Shown: positions 53,327 to 63,646 of the stretch, piece after piece
Layout: each line of letters opens with the position of its first letter
How positions within the stretch are numbered: position 1 is the stretch's first letter
Assembly: GCF_042477335.2 (NCBI RefSeq)
Contig: NC_091264.1
Span: 35,341,386 to 35,405,385 of the forward strand
Length of the DNA stretch: 64,000 bases
DNA from: Ovis canadensis
Lineage: Eukaryota; Chordata; Mammalia; Artiodactyla; Bovidae
Direction: 5' to 3'
Notes under the pieces: model-generated
Told to the model about the DNA's origin: nothing
Databases searched by the model: none
The model's input: the letters and a program-made list of their open reading frames with translations, nothing else
Position numbers and translations under genes: made by a program

Positions 53327-53644
53327 GGTATAGACGGTTCCAAGATCTCTTCCAGTTCTAGAATTCCATTATTTCCTTCAAGTGTATAAACATTTATCCA
53401 GGGCCTAAGGAAATTATTATTATTCACCCACGTTGTTCCACATTTGTTGAATCTCTCTTTAAACTGGGGCCTGGGGGTGAAAGAAAAAATGAGACGTAGC
53501 CTAAACCCTAAAGTCATTTATAGTTAATCTCATGACACTTAATTTATAACTTTAGACTTTACAGATTTATTTGTGAATCTCCCTTCATTTCTTCATGGAT
53601 ACCTGAGTTTCACTATATGAAGATATATAGCGTCATTTTTTCAT
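53327..53644. other. Unassigned unique sequence
   Basis: No repeat or exon recognised. Confidence 0.4.
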
Positions 53645-53730
53645 TGACAGCCTTTCATCATTATCCTCAATTTACAAATGAGGCAGAGAAGTTGTAATTA
53701 TCTAAAAATTATAGGGTCAGAAATTTATAG
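53645..53730 (+). repeat. MIR fragment
   Basis: TCATCATTATCCTCAATTTA and CAAATGAGGCAGAGAAG followed by GTAATTATCTAAAAATTATA. Confidence 0.55.
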
Positions 53731-53874
53731 AATAAACAAGGGACTGTGGTGCAGAACAAATAATGCATTCTTCAGGATTAAGAGCTTAACTTGAAACTAT
53801 GCCAGTAACTAGCTCTGCAGGCTTATACAAACAATATATTTTAAAAATGATTTTCTTGTGGTTATCATTTGAGG

Positions 53875-54045
53875 AAGATGTTAGCTAAGTGACCTTGAAT
53901 CTCTTGAATTTCTTCATTCTAGAACAAGATTAACAATATGTTAATAATATTAATAATGACAGAATTAATAATTAACTTCTCATGAAGATTAATGTGATTA
54001 CATGTGATGAAGTGTTTGAAATGGCATATAGATGTCCAGTAAATA
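53875..54045 (-). repeat. MIR fragment, AT-expanded
   Basis: CTAAGTGACCTTGAATCTCT, GAATTTCTTCATTCTAGAAC, GAAGATTAATGTGATTACAT and a GTCCAGTAAATAGATC end. ATTAATA repeats expand the middle. Confidence 0.55.
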
Positions 54046-54107
54046 GATCTCAATTTGCATCTAGTTCATAATTATCATTGATGAGCATAGATTTGCCTTT
54101 GTGGTAT

Positions 54108-54659
54108 TCAGTTCAGTTCAGTCACTCAGTTGTGTCCGACTCTGAGACCCCATGAACTGCAGCATGCTAGGCCTCCCTGTCCACCACCGACTCCTGGAGT
54201 TTACCCAAACTCATGTCCAGTGAGTCAGTGATGCCATCCAACCATCATCCTCTGTCATCCCCTTCTCCTCCTTCCCTCAATCTTTCCCAGCATCAGGGTC
54301 TTTTCAAATAAGTCAGCCCTTCGCATCAGGTGGCCAAAGTACTGGAGTTTCAGCTTCAACATCCGTCCTTCCAATGAACACTCAGGATTGATCTTTAGGA
54401 TGGACTGGTTGGATCTCCTTGCAGTCCAAGGGACTCTCAAGAGTTTTCTCCAACACCACAGTTCAAAAGCATCAATTCTTCAGCACTCAGCTTTCTTTAT
54501 GGTCCAACTTTCACATCCATAAGTGACCACTGGAAAAACCATAGCCTTGACTAGATGGACCTTTTTGACAAAGTAATGTCTCTGCTTTTTGATTTGCTGT
54601 CTAGGTTGGTCATAACTTTCCTTCCAAGGAGCAAGCATCTTTTAATTTCATGGCTGCAA
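54108..54659 (-). mobile_element. BovB LINE copy 7 (0.55 kb)
   Basis: Antisense TCAGTTCAGTTCAGTCACTC tail through the C-terminal RT region to TTTCATGGCTGCAA. The frame 54255-54440 (minus) reads [20 protein letters not shown]...KIEGRRRRG, broken on both sides. Confidence 0.95.
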
Positions 54660-55694
54660 TCTGATACACAAAATAAATGGCAAATCAGTAATTCCAGAAA
54701 GCTATAAAGAGTGTTGTCACTTCCGCTTTCTCTTTTCTAGAATTCAACTGATCAAGATACTCAGAAGGCACTTCGTACTTCAGAGATAAGTCAGAGAAGT
54801 AACTGGTGTTTATCCAAAAGGTCTTTTGATTAACCAGACAGACTACAGATTCCAGAGAAGATTCACCCCCTTTGTTTAAAATCTAGAACCTTCCCTCAGC
54901 TTAAATTGAAAATGAGATTCCTTGCAATTTCCCAAGTTCAGTTCAGCAGATATCAAAGACCATGATGGACTGCCTTTGAAGTTCAGAGCTTCTTCAATGA
55001 AGAGGGCTCACTTGGAGCCTAGAAACGTTCTACATCTGGGGAGAAAGATAGCAACAATCAGTTCATTGATATGTACCATTGTGTCTGCTTTTTGTTTATC
55101 CACTGGAGCTACTAAAGAGTTTTTCTTGAATCTCTCCAGGTTGAGATTTCAAATGTGAACCAAGATTTCAGTGCTCCAGTAAGTCCCAAGCAGGGAGGAG
55201 AGGATTGCTAAAAGTCTAGTCTGTCATCCTACGTCTTATCGACAGATGGGGACATTACTTTTACTTACTGAATCATACTTCTCCAGGCACTAACTCTCTG
55301 TCCTGTTCCTTATCCTTTCCCAGCCCAAATCTAAGTGACTTCTCTGTTGTCCCTGAATCAGGTAAGCCTTGGAGTTCCAACAAAGCAGTATTGTCCCTGG
55401 TCTTATGAAATGAGATAACAAATCAAAGTAAGAATGCTGTGAGCACTTTGGTGTTGAAAATGTCAGCTAAAGGAAAATGCACAACCTAAAAGTTGCAAGT
55501 GAAGTTTTATTTGGTGACCTTATTGAGGACTCAGCCCAGGACTCAGCCTCTCAGTAACTGGCATATGGTAAGTGCCCCATAATTTTCCTGGAATGAAGAC
55601 TGAAGGTAGTATATGACAGGTGACAAGTAGGTTGTTCAGAAAATGAGACAAGAAGTGTTAAGGGTTTGAGAGAAGAAGGCAATCATAGTGGACC
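54660..55694. other. Unassigned sequence (1 kb)
   Basis: No repeat or exon recognised, apart from a short MIR-like CTGGCATATGGTAAGTGCCC near 55559. Confidence 0.4.
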
Positions 55695-55845
55695 AGAACT
55701 TCCGATAACATCCTCAGTTTATGTAAGAGAAAACCAAGGCACAGAGAGGTTAAGTGTGTTGCCCAAGGTCACACAGCTAGTAAGTGGTAGAGATAAGATG
55801 TGAATTAAATTGTCAGGTACCAGACCCCAGGCTCTACCTGTATAT
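55695..55845 (+). repeat. MIR fragment, well preserved core
   Basis: CATCCTCAGTTTATGTAAGA, AAGGCACAGAGAGGTTAAGT, GTTGCCCAAGGTCACACAGC and TAGTAAGTGGTAGAGATAAG. Confidence 0.85.
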
Positions 55846-55932
55846 ACATTTTGTATTTTAACTGTTACATATTTAATTTACAGAACATAAAAATACAAAT
55901 ATGAACCAGTGGTTTCATTGATATTGTTGTTT

Positions 55933-56215
55933 GCTGCTACTGCTGCTAAGGCGCTTCAGTCGTGTCCGACTCTGTGCGACCCCATAGATGGCAGCCCACC
56001 AGGCTCCCCTGTCCCTGGGATTCTCCAGGCAAGAATACTGGAGTGGGTTGCCATTTCCTTCTCCAATGCATGAAAGTGAAAAGTGAAAAGTCAAAGTGAA
56101 GTCGCTCAGTCGTGTCCAACTCTTAGCGACCCCATGGACTGTAGCTGACCAGTCTCCTCCGTCCATGGGACTTTCTAGGCAAGAGTACTGGAGTGGGGTG
56201 CCATTGCCTTCTCCG
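55933..56215 (-). mobile_element. Bov-A2 dimeric SINE, 13-bp TSD
   Basis: GCTGCTACTGCTGCTAAGGC tail, two antisense monomers each with CAGTCGTGTCC and GGAGTGGG.TGCCATT, linked by ATGCATGAAAGTGAAAAGTG. GATATTGTTGTTT is exactly duplicated at 55920-55932 and 56216-56228. Confidence 0.97.
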
Positions 56216-56706
56216 GATATTGTTGTTTAGAATGAGGATAAGAAAGCAACTAGTCCATTTAAGGCAAAAGATTGAAACAGACATTTCTCTAAAGAAGACA
56301 TAGGCTAATAAATCCATGAAAAATGCTCACCATCACTTATTATTAGAGAAATGCATATCAAAACTACAATGAAGTATCATCTCATACCGATCAAAATGGC
56401 CACCATCAGAAAAAATCTACAAACAATGAGTGTTGGAGAGAGTGTGGAGAAAAGGGAACCCCCTTGCACAGTTGGCGGGAATGTAGATTGCTACACTCAC
56501 TATCGAAAGCAGTATGGCGATTTCTTTAAAAACTAGGAATAAAACTACCATATGAACCAGCAATCCCACTACTGGACATATAGCCTGAGAAAATCACAAT
56601 TCTAAAAGATACATGTACCCCAGTGTTCATTGCAGCACCATTTACAACAGCTAGGACATGGAAGCCACCTAGATGTCCATCGACGATGAATGGATAAAGC
56701 CGTGAG

Positions 56707-56782
56707 ATAGATATATATATATACACACACATATATATATGTATATATACATGTATACATATATATACATATATACATACAT
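56707..56782. repeat. TA/CA/TG microsatellite inside the L1
   Basis: Alternating purine-pyrimidine run (ATATATATATATACACACAC...TACATATATACATACATG) grown inside the L1; the nested BovB integrated at its 3' edge. Confidence 0.93.
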
Positions 56783-56793
56783 GATGTAATATT

Positions 56794-57108
56794 CAGTTCA
56801 GTTCAGTCGCTCAGTCGTGTCCGACTCTTTGTGACCCCATGAATCACAGCACGCCAGTCCTCCCGGTCCATCACCATCTCCCAGAGTTCACTCAAACTCA
56901 CGTCCATCTAGTCGGTGATGCCATCCAGCCATCTCATCCTCTGTCGTCCCCTCTTCCTCCTGCCCCCAATCCCTCCCAGCATCAGAGTCTTTTCCAATGA
57001 GTCAACTCTTCGCATGAGGTGGCCAAAGGACTGGAGTTTCAGCTTTAGCATCATTCCTTCCAAAGAACACCCATTCACATCCTTTAGAATGGACTGGTTG
57101 GATCTCCT
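56794..57108 (-). mobile_element. BovB LINE copy 8 nested in L1, 12-bp TSD
   Basis: Antisense tail CAGTTCAGTTCAGTCGCTCA through the end of the RT frame ([20 protein letters not shown]...[17 protein letters not shown]). TGATGTAATATT is duplicated at 56782-56793 and 57109-57120. Confidence 0.97.
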
Positions 57109-57788
57109 TGATGTAATATTACTTACCATAAAAAAAAGAACAAATTTGAGTCAGTTCTATTGAGATGGATGAACCTAGAGTCTTTTATACAGAATGAATA
57201 AATCAGAAAAAAGAAAAATAAATATCATATATTACTACATATATATGGAATCTAGAAAAATGATACTGATGAACTTATTTGCAGGATGGCAATAGAGACA
57301 CAGTATAGAGAAGAGACCTGTGGACACAGCGGGGGCAGGAGAGGGTGGGATGAATTGAGAGACTAGCATGTGCTCGGTGATGACCTAGAGTGGTGGGTGG
57401 GGTAGGGTGTGGATGGGATGGGGTGGGAGGGAAGGCCAAGAGGGAGGGGACATATGCATACCTATGGCTGATTCAGGCACAATTAATGCATGTATAGCAG
57501 ATGCATGTATGTAACGTATGTATGGCAGAATTAATGATGTATGGCAGATATAAAGCAATTATCTTCCAACTAAAAATAAATAAAATTGAAAAAAAGAAAG
57601 CATGAGTCCATTTAAAGAAAATAATAGGAGGAGGGTAGTTGTCTGAAAGATCAAAAATCAGCAAGGGGGAATGCTAATGATTAATGATTATTTTTATGTA
57701 CATATCTGGACAGGTAGTTGATGAGATGCTCTATATATCTTCACGTTGACCTGACTCGATGAAATGTATTGAGTGGGTAAACCTTGTT

Positions 57789-58021
57789 CAATTCAGTTCA
57801 GTCATTCAGTCGTGTCCAACTCTTTGCGACCCCATGAATTGCAGCACGCCAGGCCTCCCTGTCCATCACCAACTCCCGGAGTTCACTCAAACTCACGACC
57901 GGTGATGCCATCCAGCCATCACCTCCTCGGTTGTCCCCTTCTCCTCCTACCCCTAGTTCCTCCCAGCATTAGAGTCTTTTCCAATGAGTCAACTCTTTGC
58001 ATGAGGTGGCCAAAGTACTGG
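57789..58021 (-). mobile_element. BovB LINE copy 9 (233 bp), 8-bp TSD
   Basis: CAATTCAGTTCAGTCATTCA tail to AGGTGGCCAAAGTACTGG. ACCTTGTT is duplicated at 57781-57788 and 58022-58029. A short internal deletion near 57897 (ACTCACGACCGGTGATGCC) removes the usual GTCCATCGAGTC. Confidence 0.95.
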
Positions 58022-58029
58022 ACCTTGTT

Positions 58030-58958
58030 ACTGTAATCTTAAACCTCTCATTCCACTGTCAATGAATTCATTTACACTTTGGACCTTGGGCTTAAACACT
58101 CACCTTTTTCTTTCCTTTTCTTTTCTTTGCACTGCTGAGCACTTAACTTTCTCTTTAACCTAGTTTTTTACCCTCTCAAGTGTAATTTGAGATTATACCT
58201 AATTTCTCCTACATCTCAATCAAGAAAGCTCACATTCTCATTACCTTCCACTCCACTGTTGCTTCTGGATCATCTTTGCAAAAAACTTTCTACCTTCTGA
58301 GCTCAACAAACTCTTCTCCCTTGAAATCCATGTCAGATTATCACTTTCTCTCCATCTTTGTCCTGCTATCTACCAACTTTCAGGTTATTTTCCCACATTC
58401 TGAAGACTATAACCACAGCAATATTTGAGTGTGACTGCCTTTTCCTTCTGGAAAAATCTCTTCATCTGCTCTTTGCTGACTTTATGTTCCTGCACTGAAA
58501 AGGAGAGATTTCTTCAAGGTCCTTCTCTCTTTGCTTTCTCTTCTCTCCCTGGGGACTTTCACATCTTCAGCTATTACCTCTTTTCAAATGTCTCTCAACT
58601 CCATATTTCTTTTCAAACCTTCTCTGAGCTACAGGCTGGAATTTCCAACTGTCTCTTAGCAATGCCTCCAAAGTATCCTTCCTATCAACTCAAACCATAT
58701 AGAAAATGATCTCACTCTTCTAATCTTTTTCTCCTTTGTCTAATCGCATTTCTTCTAATCCTGGCTCTCTCCCTGCACTCCTTGTCCCCGTGAATGGTAG
58801 TGACAAGAGAGTGAATCCTCTCTTTCATCGTCCCTTAGCATACTTTGATAACTATGCATCTTAAGTGGATGATCATCTTACTGTCCTTAGAGTTGCTCAA
58901 CCAGACTATCCTGTGTGTCATTTCTCCAGCCACACTACACCCATTGATAGGACAGACT
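58030..58958. other. Unassigned pyrimidine-rich sequence
   Basis: T/C-rich on the + strand with no recognised family. It may be an old repeat, but I cannot name it. Confidence 0.4.
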
Positions 58959-58969
58959 AGTAGACTAAT

Positions 58970-59254
58970 CGGAGAAGGCAATGGCACCGCACTCCAGTAC
59001 TCTTGCCTGGAAAACCCCATGGACAGAGGAGCCTGGAAGGCTGCAGTCCATGGGGTCGCTGCAGGTCAGACATGACTGAGCGACTTTACTTTCACTTTTC
59101 ACTTTCATGCATTGGAGAAGGAACTGGCAACCCACTCCAGTGTGATTGCCTTGAGAATCCCAGGGACAGGGGAGCCTGGTGGGCTGCCATCTATGGGGTC
59201 GCACAGAATCGGACATGGCTGAAGCGACTTAGCAGCAGCAGCAGCAGCAGCAGC
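58970..59254 (+). mobile_element. Bov-A2 dimeric SINE, 11-bp TSD
   Basis: GGAGAAGGCAATGGCACCGC, GAGCGACTTTACTTTCACTT, TTTCATGCATTGGAGAAGGA and a (CAG)8-like AGCAGCAGCAG tail. AGTAGACTAAT is duplicated at 58959-58969 and 59255-59265. Confidence 0.97.
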
Positions 59255-59710
59255 AGTAGACTAATGCTAGAACATGGCATTCTCTAGCCCAGGTGTTTTT
59301 CAAGGGTCAGTTTTGTCTATAGAGTGGAGTTAAAACTTTTCTTTGAAAGCCGAGAATCTCCCCCAATCTATTTTTCCCCCATCTCTTTCTGTATGCACCC
59401 TGTTTTAACTAATGCAGATTGTTTTATGTCACCTGAATAAACCATCCATTCATTCATTTAAGAAGCATTTATTCAGAGCTTGGTATTAGTCCACCACTCT
59501 CCTAAGTGTTAGGAATATAATGGTGAACATGACTTCTGTATTTAGATTTAGATGATACAAGTATTGAAAATACAGTGTTGCCAGTACTTATCTAGGAAGA
59601 TATCTGAGTACTATGGGTGTTCATCTAGAGGCTGCTGACTATACAGGGGCAAGATTTGGGGAGGAGTAGAGTAGGGAAGACTTCCTAAAGGAAGTAATAA
59701 TTGAGCTGAG

Positions 59711-59922
59711 GGACTTCCCTGGTGGTCCAGTGGCTAAGACTCCAAGCTTCCAACGCAGGGGACTTGAGTTCTATTCCTGGTTGAGGAACTAGATTCCACA
59801 TATGGCAACTAAGAGTTCACAGGTCACAACTAAAGACCCCTCAGGTGTCAATGAATGTTGAAGATCCCAAGTGCACCAACTAAGACCCAGTGCAGCCAAA
59901 TAAATAAAAAATATTTTTTAAA
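59711..59922 (+). mobile_element. CHR-type SINE nested in L2, 15-bp TSD
   Basis: GGACTTCCCTGGTGGTCCAG, GAGTTCTATTCCTGGTTGAG, AACTAAGACCCAGTGCAGCC and AAATAAATAAAAAATATTTT. AATAATTGAGCTGAG (59696-59710) recurs as AATAATTGAGCCGAG (59923-59937). Confidence 0.94.
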
Positions 59923-59965
59923 AATAATTGAGCCGAGATCTGAAAAGTAAATAAGAACTATTTGG

Positions 59966-60158
59966 GGGACTTCTCTGGTGATCCAATGGCGAAGAATCTG
60001 CCTTCCAATGCAGGGAACTCAGGTTAGATCCTTGGCTGAGAGATTAAGGTCCCTCATGCCACAGGGCAACTAAACCCACGTGCCACAAGTAGAGAGAAAC
60101 CCGAGCACCGCAACTAAGACCCAACAGAGCCAAAAATAAATGAGTAAATATTTTAAGA
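59966..60158 (+). mobile_element. CHR-type SINE nested in L2
   Basis: GGGGGACTTCTCTGGTGATC, GGTTAGATCCTTGGCTGAG, AGAGAGAAACCCGAGCACCG and AGCCAAAAATAAATGAGTAA. AAGAACTATTTGG (59953-59965) and AAGAATGATTTGG (60159-60171) differ at two sites. Confidence 0.9.
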
Positions 60159-60585
60159 AAGAATGATTTGGATATAATATGAGAAGGGAGCATCTGTTGC
60201 GAGAGAAGAAAATGTATGTATAAAGAATTGAGGTGAGAAGGAATGGCCAGAGAAAGGGAACTGAGAATAGAGCTTAGGGAAAAAGAAATGTTGTAGAAAA
60301 CAAAGGAGGAGTGAAAAGGCAAGAGCAGCCATGGCAGCCCTGTTACCACGGGGTCAAATGAGATGAGGATTAAAGGACATCCACTGGATCTTTTTTTTTT
60401 AATTTGACCAAAATTTGTACTTTAGTTACTAATACTGTATCAGTGGTTAATTTCTCTTTTTTTTTTAACAATATTTCTTTATATTCTCAATATTGGATTA
60501 GAAGTTTCAAGCCTCATTCAAATTTTTTTCAAAAAAATCACTGATGTTAATAAGCTTTCTGGGTTTTTAGCAGTAATATGCTATA

Positions 60586-60797
60586 CTAAGTCACGTTAGT
60601 CGTGTCTGACCCTTTGCGACCCTATACACTATAGCCCAACAGGCTCCTCTGTCCATGGGATTCTTCAGGAGAGAATACTGGAGTGGGTAACCATTTCCTG
60701 CTCCAAGGAATCTTCCTGACCCAGGGATCGAATCTGAGCCTCCTACAGCTCTTGCATTACAGGCAGATTCTTTACCGCTGAGCCCCCAGGGAAGCCA
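60586..60797 (-). mobile_element. Bov-tA SINE
   Basis: ACTAAGTCACGTTAGTCGTG, CCAACAGGCTCCTCTGTCC, GAATCTTCCTGACCCAGGGA, CTTTACCGCTGAGCCCCCAG in antisense. Confidence 0.93.
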
Positions 60798-61293
60798 AAA
60801 TGCCAGAATAAATGTACCATTTCAAAGTTTTGAGTGAATATAAATTAGAAATCCAACTTTCTATTCATGCTTAGTCAAACAAGTTGCATAAAAATGTCAT
60901 AAATTTTTTGGCTAGACAGAAGTTCATAAGTTTTATAAAATATATACATTATACACACGGTTTATATATATGTATACAAAAGCTTTTCTACTACACTTGA
61001 TAAAGGCTTGAGAAAGAACCACAAAAAATGAGAAACAGAGAAATTAGAAAACGTAAACTAAATGAAATGGAAGCACTGAATAGAAAATAGAAAAAGTGAA
61101 AGAAGGTGGATAAAAGTGAAAGCTCATCATATAGTCCAGTTGTTTTTAAACATGGCTGCTCATTAGAATCATATCTGGGGCTTTGGAGAAAAAACAATAC
61201 CTGGGTATTATATTTTTCAAAAAATTCCAAGATGATTCTAATGTGCATCAGGGTTCTAGAAAGTGATTACAGGTTTTTCTATTAAATGATAGT
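60798..61293. other. AT-rich unassigned sequence
   Basis: No repeat family recognised; a TATATA/CACAC run lies at 60938-60977. Confidence 0.4.
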
Positions 61294-61303
61294 TTTAGTG
61301 ATA

Positions 61304-61520
61304 AGGGCTTCCCTGGTGGCTCAGACAGTAAAGAATCTGCCTGCAATGCAGGAGTCCGGGGTTCGTTCCCTGAGTTGGGAAGATCTCCTGGAGAAGAAAA
61401 TGGCAACCTATTCCAGTATTCTTGCCTGGAGAATTCCATGGACAGAGAAGACTGGTGGGCTAGAGTTCATGGGGTCACAAAGAGTCAGACTCAACTGAGG
61501 GACAAACACTTTCACTTTTA
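61304..61520 (+). mobile_element. Bov-tA SINE, 10-bp TSD
   Basis: GGGCTTCCCTGGTGGCTCAG, GGTTCGTTCCCTGAGTTGGG, CCAGTATTCTTGCCTGGAG and GACAAACACTTTCACTTTTA. TTTAGTGATA is duplicated at 61294-61303 and 61521-61530. Confidence 0.95.
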
Positions 61521-61635
61521 TTTAGTGATATAGAATTCTAATATTTTCTGTTGACCAATGATTATACAATTATTGAAATGAATAATAGTTGCATAATCAC
61601 AATAGTAAAAGATATTTATCAGTTTTCACAATCAA

Positions 61636-62746
61636 TCAGTTCAGTTCAGTTCAGTTCAGTTGCTCAGTTGTGTCCGACTCTTTGAGACCCCATGAACTGC
61701 AGCACGCCAGGCCTCCCTGTCCATCACCAACTCCCGGAGTTCACCCAAACTCATGTCCATCGAGTCGGTAATGCCATCCAGCCATCTCATCCTCTGTCGT
61801 CCCCTTCTCCTCCTGCCCCCAATCCCTCCCAGCATCACGGTCTTTTCCAATGAGTCAACTCTTTGCATGAGGTGGCCAAAGTACTGCAGTTTCAGCTTTA
61901 GCATCATTCCTTCTAAAGAACACCCAGGACTGATCTCCTTCAGAATGGACTTGTTGAATCTCCTTGCAGTCCAAGGGACTCTCAAGAGTCTTCTCCAACA
62001 CCACAGTTCAAAAGCATCAATTCTTCGGCGCTCAGCCTTCTTCACAGTCCATCTCTCATATCCATACATGACTACTGGAAAAACCATAGCCTTGACTAGA
62101 CGGACCTTTGTTGGCAAAGTAATGTCTCTGCTTTTGAATATGCTATCTAGGTTGGTCATAACTTTTCTTCCAAGGAGTAAGCATCTTTTAATTTCATGGC
62201 TGCAGTCACCATCTGCAGGGATTTTGGAGCCCAAAAATATAAAGTCTGACACTGTTTCCACTGTTTCCCCATCTAATTGCCATGAAGTGATGGGACCAGA
62301 TGCCATGATCTTTGTTTTCTGAATGTTGAGCTTTAAGCCAACTCTTTCACTCTCCTCTTTCACTTTCATCAAGAGGCTCTTTAGTTCCTTTTCACTTTCT
62401 GCCATAAGGGTGGTGTCATCTGCATATATGAGGTTATTGATATTTCTCCTGGCAATCTTGATTCCAGCTTGTGCTTCTTCCAATCCAGCATTTCTCGTGA
62501 TGTACTCTGCATAGAAGTTAAATAAGCAGGGTGACAATATACAGCCTTGACGTACTCCTTTTCCTATTTGGAACCAGTCTGTTGTTCCATGTCCAGTTCT
62601 AACTGTTGCTTCCTGACCTGCATACAGGTTTCTCAAGAGGCAGGTCAGGTGGTCTGGTATTCCCATCTCTTTCAGAATTTTCCACAGTCTATTGTGATCC
62701 ACACAGTCAAAGGCTTTGGTATAGTCAATAAAGCAGAAATAGATGT
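61636..62746 (-). mobile_element. BovB LINE copy 10 (1.1 kb, least decayed)
   Basis: Starts (on its own strand) at 62746 inside RT motif A and ends in a fourfold ACTGA tail at 61636-61660. The whole remaining RT frame is open (see the CDS-like entry). Endonuclease and the N-terminal RT are missing. The left edge of the tail overlaps a CAATCAATCAG sequence and no target duplication could be fixed. Confidence 0.97.
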
Positions 62747-62783
62747 CAGACAAAAATGAAAGATAATCACAATTGCAAGCCAT
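61656..62783 (-). pseudogene. BovB reverse transcriptase, 5'-truncated but uninterrupted frame
   Basis: Longest open frame of the window, 375 codons, on the minus strand. About the first 12 residues come from flanking DNA; BovB sequence begins at [17 protein letters not shown] (RT motif A with both aspartates). Motif B is [16 protein letters not shown] and motif C is [11 protein letters not shown], the catalytic pair intact. The C-terminal part runs through [39 protein letters not shown] and [20 protein letters not shown] to the natural stop. The apurinic endonuclease and fingers regions are absent, so it cannot act alone. An open frame implies a young copy; it is not evidence of use. Confidence 0.9.
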
Positions 62784-62837
62784 AATGGGAACATGATTAA
62801 CCTAATGATATAAAATAATTATATACAATTTGGGGAA

Positions 62838-63450
62838 TCAAGCAAAGTGATGTAGAGAGTGGATGTGCATATATACACATGTTTTCATCCACCCAGCCAG
62901 TCTATGTCTTTCGGTTGGTGCATTTAAACCCTTTACATTTAAAGTAATTATCAATGTATATGATCCTATTACCATTTTCTTAATTGTTTGGGATTTATTT
63001 TCTGTAGGTCTTTTCCTTCTCTTGTGTTTCATGCCTAGAGAAGTTCCTTTATTTGTCATAAAGCTTGTTTGGTGGTACTGAGTTTTTAATTTTTGCTTGT
63101 CTGTAAACCATTTGATTTCTCAATCCAATTTGAATAAGAATCTTGCCGGGTAGAGTATTTTTGATTGTAATTTCTTCCCTTTTATCACTTTAAATATATC
63201 ATGCCATTCCCTTCTGGCTTGTAGTGTTTCTGTTGAGAAATCAGCTGATAACCTTATGTGAGTTCTCTTACATGTTGTTTGTTGTTTTTCCCTTGTTGCT
63301 TTTAATATTTTACCTTTAATATTTGCAGTTTGATTATTATGTGTCTCGGTGTCTTCCTCCTTGGATTCATTCTGCTTGAGACTAAAAGTGTCTGTTGGGT
63401 TTGAAATGGAGAAATCACTGATGACCTGGCCCGAAGCCCTCAGAACAAGT
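62838..63450 (-). mobile_element. L1 fragment across the ORF1/ORF2 junction
   Basis: On the minus strand the frame at 63120-63461 encodes the ORF1p C-terminal domain (KILKATREKQQTTCKRTHIR, LSADFSTETLQARREWHDIF, ILYPARFLFKLD). Further on, 62838-63059 holds GTSLGMKHKRRKRPTENKSQ and then GSYTLIITLNVKGLNAPTER, the beginning of the ORF2 endonuclease. Frame changes separate these parts. This is the only place in the window where an L1 5' or central part is kept. Confidence 0.88.
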
Positions 63451-63479
63451 GATGTCAACAAAAGCTAGAAAGTGCAAGG

Positions 63480-63646
63480 GATAGTCGCTCAGTTGTGTCC
63501 AACTCTTTGCAAACCCATATGTCCGTGGAATTCTCTAGGCAAGAACACTGGAGTGGGTTGCCATTCTCTTCTCCAGGGGATCTTCCTGACCCAGGGATTT
63601 GTCCTGCATTGCTGGAAGATTCTTTACCATCTGAGCTACCAGAGAG
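63480..63646 (-). mobile_element. Bov-tA SINE, shortened
   Basis: ATAGTCGCTCAGTTGTGTCC, TCCAGGGGATCTTCCTGACC, TTTACCATCTGAGCTACCAG in antisense. Part of the CATGGACTG...CAGGCTCC block is missing. Confidence 0.9.

Larger units (their letters stand above)
56263..57604 (+). mobile_element. L1 3' end (about 1 kb) split by a BovB, 11-bp TSD
   Basis: End of ORF2 and 3' UTR: AACAGACATTTCTCTAAAGA, GAAATGCATATCAAAACTAC, ATGGCCACCATCAGAAAAAA, CAATCCCACTACTGGACATA, GATGTCCATCGACGATGAAT, resuming after BovB with AGTTCTATTGAGATGGATGA, GGTGGGTGGGGTAGGGTGTG and TAAAGCAATTATCTTCCAAC. AGTCCATTTAA is duplicated at 56252-56262 and 57605-57615. ORF2 is frameshifted and stopped. Confidence 0.93.
59440..60400 (+). 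repeat. L2 LINE fragment interrupted by two CHR SINEs
   Basis: AGAAGCATTTATTCAGAGCT, CCTAAGTGTTAGGAATATAA, GGAAGACTTCCTAAAGGAAG, AATAATTGAGCTGAG | CCGAGATCTGAAAAGTAAAT | GAATGATTTGGATATAATAT, GAATGGCCAGAGAAAGGGAA. The order fits an L2 3' region. Confidence 0.6.
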
